Source of the DNA: Spirochaetota bacterium
GTDB taxonomy: Bacteria > Spirochaetota > Spirochaetia > DSM-27196 > PWMO01
Length of the DNA: 9,948 nt
Direction of reading: 5' to 3'
Assembly: GCA_009908925.1 (NCBI GenBank)
Contig: JAAAOH010000246.1
Location: forward strand, 1 to 9,948
Positions 6,263-9,948 of this stretch are shown in pieces. Below the pieces are notes generated by a model that was not told the origin of the DNA, ran no database searches, and saw nothing but the letters and a program-made list of their open reading frames with translations. The position numbers and the translations under genes are program-made. Each line of letters starts with the position of its first letter. The first letter of the stretch is position 1.

Positions 6263-6460
6263 TTGTACGAGGTCGATCCAATGGTGTGCCCAGAGTGCGG
6301 CACGGATATGAAGGTCATCGCCGTTATTGAGGATCCCGACGAACTCAGGAGGGTTCTCCGACATCAAGGATGCAGGGCCGAGCAGCAGTCGCAGGCTGCG
6401 ACCAGGCTGGTCAAGATCGGGCGGTCTCCACCGGGGTTCCATCCCGATCGCCTCAACTGA
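6263..6460 (+). pseudogene. IS91-type transposase, C-terminal fragment
   Basis: The first codons after the outer-membrane gene's stop read YEVDPMVCPECGTDMKVIAV, then IEDPDELRRVLRH, and end LVKIGRSPPGFHPDRLN before a stop at 6458-6460. This is the characteristic tail of IS91-family transposases: a CxxC zinc ribbon after VYEVDP, an EP/DP-E helix, and the short LVKIGRxPPG end. Between RH and LVK there are 14 extra codons (QGCRAEQQSQAATR) that the family usually lacks. The TTG at 6263 and ATG at 6281 have no ribosome site, so it is not expected to be expressed alone. Only the last 50 or so residues of a protein of several hundred are present. It has the same orientation as the N-terminal fragment at 4162-4420, so both may come from one element. 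Confidence 0.82.
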
Positions 6461-6676
6461 AAACGTCTTCCGTTACGCCCTTCGTAACACGTGTGTCTGT
6501 TTCCCCGCGCAAACCACGCCACAACGGCTCTTTCTTCTCCTATGCATGCGCCGTCTCCCTCCGTCGGCCGCCGACCGGCGGGCGACAAGCCTGCTACACG
6601 CAATCGTTCCCGTGCTTCGCGCAATATGGCCACTGATCGGCCGTTTTGCCGTTGGGCCCCGAGATAGGTTTTACTG
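6461..6676. other. Intergenic region, probable IS91 3' tail
   Basis: This 216-bp region lies between the IS91-type C-terminal fragment and the convergent methyltransferase gene. It contains one good hairpin (6563-6586) and a weak GGCC-N7-GGCC-GTTTT structure at 6628-6647 whose 4-bp stem is too short to call a terminator. I see no coding sequence in it. Confidence 0.5.
6563..6586. repeat. Hairpin in IS91 tail, possible oriIS relic
   Basis: GTCG (6563-6566) pairs with CGAC (6583-6586) and CCGCC (6568-6572) pairs with GGCGG (6577-6581), with one G-G mismatch and the 4-nt loop gacc. IS91-family elements carry a hairpin near their 3' replication end (oriIS), downstream of the transposase, next to a GAAC or CAAG tetranucleotide. 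Here CAAG occurs at 6586-6589, overlapping the stem by one base. The match in position is suggestive only. Confidence 0.3.
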
Positions 6677-7354
6677 TCACTTAATATGCACGGTAAGAAG
6701 AACGACTTCGTACTCGGACCCCTCCGGCGGCGTTATCGGAAGTCTGAAAACACCGGGAGGAGAGCCGAACGCGCTGAGGGCCTGCTGAAGCGCCACCCAC
6801 CTCGGAAGCGTGCGGAGCTTCCCGCCATCGTGCACTTTTAATGGTGGAGCATACGGTTCGCCCGCTGTCTGAATCAGAAACAGATTGTGCCGCGCGCAGT
6901 TAAGCATTTCTTCAAGCGCTGTATCGATACGCCGAATGCGGTACACGGCATTCGATGCGAACACAATATCGTTTATCGGCGCAAGGGCATCTTCCCATCT
7001 CGAAGCGATCCATTCAGGGGTAACAGCCGACAACGGCCATGCTTTTTCGAAGTTCCGTCGCATCGCCTCGGAGGGCTCAACGAGCGTCAATTTCTCCATG
7101 GACTGAAAGAGCTTTCGGCTAAACGCTCCGGTTCCGGGTCCTATTTCGAGCGCCGAGCGTGCCGAATGAATCCGACCGCGAACCAACTCAATGATGCGAG
7201 CCGCACGTTCAGCGAGTGGACTACGGGCTTCGTAGTCGGGCGCGTATTTCTGCCAGAAGACTTCTTCGAGTCCATCATCTCCCATCCGCGAATCGCGTTC
7301 AGACGCTTCGAGAAACGCCTGCTCCCAGAAATCGAATATGTTAATACCGCGCAT
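6677..7354 (-). CDS. Class I SAM-dependent methyltransferase in ABC importer operon
   Basis: Soluble methyltransferase of 225 residues, with no signal peptide. SAM-binding motif I is ALEIGPGTG (residues 68-76), the acidic residue after the second strand is E93 in LTLVEPSEAM, and the fourth-strand region is NDIVFASNA (128-136). The N-terminal FWEQAFLEAS and WQKYAPDYEA resemble the cap region of small UbiE-like (methyltransferase type 11) enzymes. The frame is open further upstream, but the start at 7354 is preferred: AAGAGGTG lies just before it, and this gives a 14-bp overlap with the upstream ATPase gene, the same arrangement as the ATPase pair. It is the last gene of the Opp/Nik-type importer operon, so it probably acts on the imported compound or on a metal-binding small molecule. 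The substrate is unknown. A dead paralogue lies at 3717-4160. Confidence 0.9.
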   Translation of the reverse strand: MRGINIFDFWEQAFLEASERDSRMGDDGLEEVFWQKYAPDYEARSPLAERAARIIELVRGRIHSARSALEIGPGTGAFSRKLFQSMEKLTLVEPSEAMRRNFEKAWPLSAVTPEWIASRWEDALAPINDIVFASNAVYRIRRIDTALEEMLNCARHNLFLIQTAGEPYAPPLKVHDGGKLRTLPRWVALQQALSAFGSPPGVFRLPITPPEGSEYEVVLLTVHIK

Positions 7355-8171
7355 TGAGCACCTCTTGCCGATTTGGCGGATCGACCGGAAGCGCCGTCCG
7401 GAACGCTTCAACCAGCTTTCTTGAAAATGGATGGTTTGGAGTGCGGATCAGTTGTTCCACGGTATCCGATTCTACGATCGTGCCGTCGTGCATTACCGCG
7501 ATATTGTCGCAAAAGGATGACGCGAGTTCGAGATCGTGCGTAACAAGGATCATCGTGATCCCCTGCTTTGAGCGCAGACGGCGAAGAATTTCCAGCACCC
7601 TCGCCTGTATCGATACATCGAGCATGGATGTCGGCTCATCGAGCAAGAGAACCGAAGGCTCAAGTACCAGCGCACGGGCGATCGCCACCCGCTGAAGTTG
7701 ACCGCCAGAAAGCTCTCTCGGGCGACGCCACCACAGCTCCCGGTGTAAGCCCACATCGGCGAGCACTCGCTCGACCACTTCCGCAGGCTGCTTGTAACGG
7801 TGAATACGAAGCGGTTCTTCTACAGCGTCGAAGACGCGGCTGCGCGGGTCGAAACTGCTCTCAGGGTTTTGCCCTACTACCTGCAAGGTCCTCGCACGTT
7901 CGGCGCTCGGCACTTCGATCCGGTTTGCCCGAGCGTAGAGAGTTCCCGCGACGGCAACGGTACCCGCGGTCGGAACGATGCGGGCGGCAATCGCTCTGCA
8001 AAGCGTTGTCTTGCCGCATCCACTCGGCCCAACAAGCCCCAATGAGGCGTTCTTGCGCACCGAAAGATTCACGCCTTTCAGAACGTCTATTCCGGCTCGG
8101 CTTACCCCGCGAAGGTTCACGCCGCGTGAATGAAACCGAACCTCAAGGCCGCGAACATCAATCATCGGCAT
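7341..8171 (-). CDS. OppF/DppF/NikE-like ABC importer ATPase
   Basis: Second ATPase of a peptide/nickel-type importer; 276 residues, cytoplasmic. Motifs are Walker A GPSGCGKTT (48-56), Q-loop VVGQNPESSFDP, signature LSGGQLQRVAIARAL from residue 154, Walker B VLLLDEPTSMLD with D178/E179, and the H-loop LVTHD with H212. It has the ESSFDPRSRV stretch typical of the OppF/DppF group. The C-terminal cysteine-containing extension of OppD is absent, as expected for shorter NikE-like members. The start at 8171 is backed by GAGGTG 8 nt upstream; a second ATG at 8165 is too far from it. It overlaps the preceding ATPase gene by 14 bp and the following methyltransferase by 14 bp, so the four genes are one translationally coupled operon. 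Confidence 0.94.
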   Translation of the reverse strand: MPMIDVRGLEVRFHSRGVNLRGVSRAGIDVLKGVNLSVRKNASLGLVGPSGCGKTTLCRAIAARIVPTAGTVAVAGTLYARANRIEVPSAERARTLQVVGQNPESSFDPRSRVFDAVEEPLRIHRYKQPAEVVERVLADVGLHRELWWRRPRELSGGQLQRVAIARALVLEPSVLLLDEPTSMLDVSIQARVLEILRRLRSKQGITMILVTHDLELASSFCDNIAVMHDGTIVESDTVEQLIRTPNHPFSRKLVEAFRTALPVDPPNRQEVLNARY

Positions 8172-9207
8172 AGAGAAAACACCTCACGTGGCCGTGCCGA
8201 TCGCTCATGTAGCGATCAATCGTCTGGTGATCACCTATCTGGTTATCGCCCGCCGCTCCTCGTCGGGCTGCGTACATACCGGGGAGCTCCGCGGTACAAC
8301 GCTCGTGGGAATGAATACAACGCGGCGCAAAAGGACACCCGTCGTGCAGCTCGCTCGACGCAGGACTCTCACCGGGTATCGGTATCGCGCCGCGCGACGG
8401 GACGGCTTTCAGGAGTCCGCGACTGTACGGGTGGTTTGGACTCCGAAAAAACTCTTTCGCTGGAGCATCTTCGACGATCCTGCCTGCGTACATCACAACA
8501 ATCCTGTCGGCAAGCGATTCGGCGAGGTGAAGGTCGTGCGTAACCACGATGAGTCCGCCGACAACGGACTGTTTTGCCTCGGCAAGAAGCTTGGTGCAGT
8601 CGGCACGGTTAATAGCATCGAGACCGGTCGTCGGTTCGTCTGCAATAAGCCACTCCGGCGACCGTGCGGTTGCGGCTGCCACGAGCGCCCGTTTTTGCAT
8701 TCCGCCGCTGAGTTGAAACGAATACCGGTGCGTCTGACTCCGTGGAGTCACATGCTCCAGCCCGAGTCGCCGAAGCTCCGACGCTACAAGCTCGATGCGC
8801 TGCCGGCGATTGCCTGTTACCCCCTCCGCGAGCTGGTCGACAATGACCATTCTGCGGTTCAGCGACTCAGGCGGGTTCTGAGGAATCAGCGCAAGCCGGT
8901 CTCTGAGAATCCCACGCTTACGAGCGCCCTTGAGCGCTTTCAGTTCCTCGCCGCGGTATTGAACCGAGCCCGACACGTGAGCAGTTCGATCGAGGAACCC
9001 GAGCATGCCCATAAGAAGCACCGACTTACCGCACCCACTCTCGCCAATGATCGCGGTACTCGCTCCCGGCTCGAGAGCAACCGACGTCGGATGCAAGGCA
9101 TACACCGTTTTATTGCGATGGGCAAAAGAAACGGCGAGATCGCGGACGAGAATCGTGCCGTCCGCATCCGAGGACCGACGCTTTTTCTCAGTTTTTTGTA
9201 ACGTCAT
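8158..9207 (-). CDS. OppD/DppD/NikD-like ABC importer ATPase with four-cysteine C-terminus
   Basis: First ATPase of the peptide/nickel-type importer; 349 residues. Motifs: Walker A GESGCGKS (55-62), Q-loop LIPQNPPESLN, signature LSGGM (166-170), Walker B LIADEPTTGLD with D190/E191, and H-loop H224. The C-terminal region GRIVEDAPAKEFFRSPNHPY, and the following CPFAPRCIHSHERC, is the family's regulatory/oligopeptide domain. Cysteines C290, C296, C303 and C343 (in GHVRCFLY) have the spacing known to hold a [4Fe-4S] cluster in OppD/DppD proteins. The stretch between C303 and C343 is Arg/Gly/Asp/His-rich and somewhat longer than I would expect. The start codon overlaps the permease stop by 4 bp (ATGA). 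Confidence 0.94.
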   Translation of the reverse strand: MTLQKTEKKRRSSDADGTILVRDLAVSFAHRNKTVYALHPTSVALEPGASTAIIGESGCGKSVLLMGMLGFLDRTAHVSGSVQYRGEELKALKGARKRGILRDRLALIPQNPPESLNRRMVIVDQLAEGVTGNRRQRIELVASELRRLGLEHVTPRSQTHRYSFQLSGGMQKRALVAAATARSPEWLIADEPTTGLDAINRADCTKLLAEAKQSVVGGLIVVTHDLHLAESLADRIVVMYAGRIVEDAPAKEFFRSPNHPYSRGLLKAVPSRGAIPIPGESPASSELHDGCPFAPRCIHSHERCTAELPGMYAARRGAAGDNQIGDHQTIDRYMSDRHGHVRCFLYADD

Positions 9208-9948
9208 TTTCGCTCCCGTATTGCATCGGCGATAGAGTTCAAGCCGAGCGTTACCATAACAATCGTGAGGCCTGGCGCAACGAGATGAAGTGGCTGCGTG
9301 CGCAGATACGGCAGAGAGTCGCGGATCATAACTCCCCAGTCGGGTGTGGGCGGCGGCAGTCCCAGTCCGATAAAGCTTAGTGAAGAAACCGCGACGATCG
9401 CCGCGCTCATTCGAGTGGCCGATAGCACAAGAAGCGGTCCCGCGAGATTCGGTACGACATGCAGCACAAGAATTCGAAAATGCGAGGCGCCGAAACCGCG
9501 AAGATCCTCGACAAACGACATCCGGCGAATACGCAGCGCCTCGCTTCGCATGACACGCGAAAAGGTCGGCCAGGCGGTTACGACCAACCCGAGAAATAGC
9601 GTAAATGCTCCCGGTCCCAGCGCACCCGCGATTGCGATCAGGACCGCCATTCCGGGTATACCGTGAAACAGACCGGTAGCAACCATGACCAGCGTGTCAA
9701 TTGTGCCTCCTGCATAGCCTCCCAATAAGCCGGCTGTGGTGGCAATAAGCGCGGTGGCTGCCGTCGCCCACACGGCGACAAGCAACGAGCTGCGTCCGCC
9801 GTAGATCAGTCGCGACAGCACATCGCGGCCGACAACATCCGTTCCAAGAAGATGTTCGGAGTCGGGAGGTTGAAGACGATTCGTCATATCAATCTCGAGC
9901 GGGGGGTGCGGCGCAAACCATGGCGCGAACACCGAAATGCCTATAATA
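9204..9948 (-). CDS. DppC/OppC/NikC-like ABC importer permease (5' end outside window)
   Basis: Inner-membrane permease of the peptide/nickel-type importer. The minus-strand frame stays open to the right edge (IIGISVFAPWF), which is the end of the first membrane helix, so the gene continues beyond the window; the GTG at 9932 is internal and not a start. Family features are HLLGTDVVGRDVLSRLIYGG, several hydrophobic helices, the cytoplasmic coupling loop with EDLRGFGASHFRILVLHVVP, and the conserved end SFIGLGLPPPTPDWGVMI. The last helix finishes LGLNSIADAIRERK. It is followed by the two ATPase genes; the partner permease and binding protein should lie to the right of the window. Family members import oligopeptides, nickel, nickel-chelates or opine metallophores; nothing visible here selects among them. 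Confidence 0.93.
   Translation of the reverse strand, partial: IIGISVFAPWFAPHPPLEIDMTNRLQPPDSEHLLGTDVVGRDVLSRLIYGGRSSLLVAVWATAATALIATTAGLLGGYAGGTIDTLVMVATGLFHGIPGMAVLIAIAGALGPGAFTLFLGLVVTAWPTFSRVMRSEALRIRRMSFVEDLRGFGASHFRILVLHVVPNLAGPLLVLSATRMSAAIVAVSSLSFIGLGLPPPTPDWGVMIRDSLPYLRTQPLHLVAPGLTIVMVTLGLNSIADAIRERK

Noticed and set aside
5777..6442. 221-codon minus-strand open frame opposite the outer-membrane gene
   Set aside because: The + strand has a promoter, a strong ribosome site, a signal peptide and a proper barrel end; the minus frame shows no recognisable features.
6628..6647. GGCC-N7-GGCC followed by GTTTT as a terminator between convergent genes
   Set aside because: The stem is only 4 bp and the T-run is short; too weak to call.
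8188..9201. 337-codon + strand open frame opposite the OppD-like ATPase
   Set aside because: The opposite strand encodes a full ABC ATPase with every motif; this frame is the antisense shadow.

Overview
The window reads as a metal-uptake region from a GC-rich (about 60%) Gram-negative-type bacterium, most likely a free-living spirochaete. The grounds are a substrate-binding protein whose mature end starts SGEAEG directly after the signal peptide, an acidic start common in spirochaetal binding proteins, and an outer-membrane barrel protein. This assignment is inference; no rRNA or other marker gene is present.

Left block (1-3678, + strand). This is the tail of an iron/cobalamin/nickel-type ABC importer: the end of a FecCD-family permease, its ATPase (7-bp overlap), a periplasmic binding protein, and a tandem-duplicated protein of unknown function that resembles two class I glutamine-amidotransferase-like folds without a nucleophile cysteine. 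Hairpins sit before the binding-protein start, between it and the duplicated gene, and after the duplicated gene.

Middle block (3679-6676). This is a graveyard of broken genes around one intact gene. From left to right it holds: a decayed minus-strand methyltransferase paralogous to the intact one at 6677-7354; a + strand N-terminal piece of an IS91-type transposase with an internal deletion; a frameshifted minus-strand IS1182-like transposase; a complete outer-membrane protein gene with a good sigma70 promoter and several palindromes upstream; and the C-terminal piece of an IS91-type transposase, which starts in frame directly after the outer-membrane gene's stop codon. I recognise nothing firm in 4421-4599 (possibly more IS1182 debris) or 5046-5181 apart from inverted repeats.

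Right block (6677-9948, - strand). Read right to left, this is an Opp/Dpp/Nik-type ABC importer: a DppC/NikC-like permease that runs off the window, a DppD/NikD-like ATPase with a four-cysteine C-terminal motif, and a DppF/NikE-like ATPase. It is followed by a class I SAM-dependent methyltransferase. The genes overlap by 4, 14 and 14 bp and so form one translationally coupled operon.

The main biological idea is inference. Two unrelated importers used for metals, a FecBCD type and a Nik/Opp type, lie side by side, and copies of the same small methyltransferase family accompany them, one intact and one dead. The His-rich duplicated protein in the FecBCD operon is the least explained gene here.
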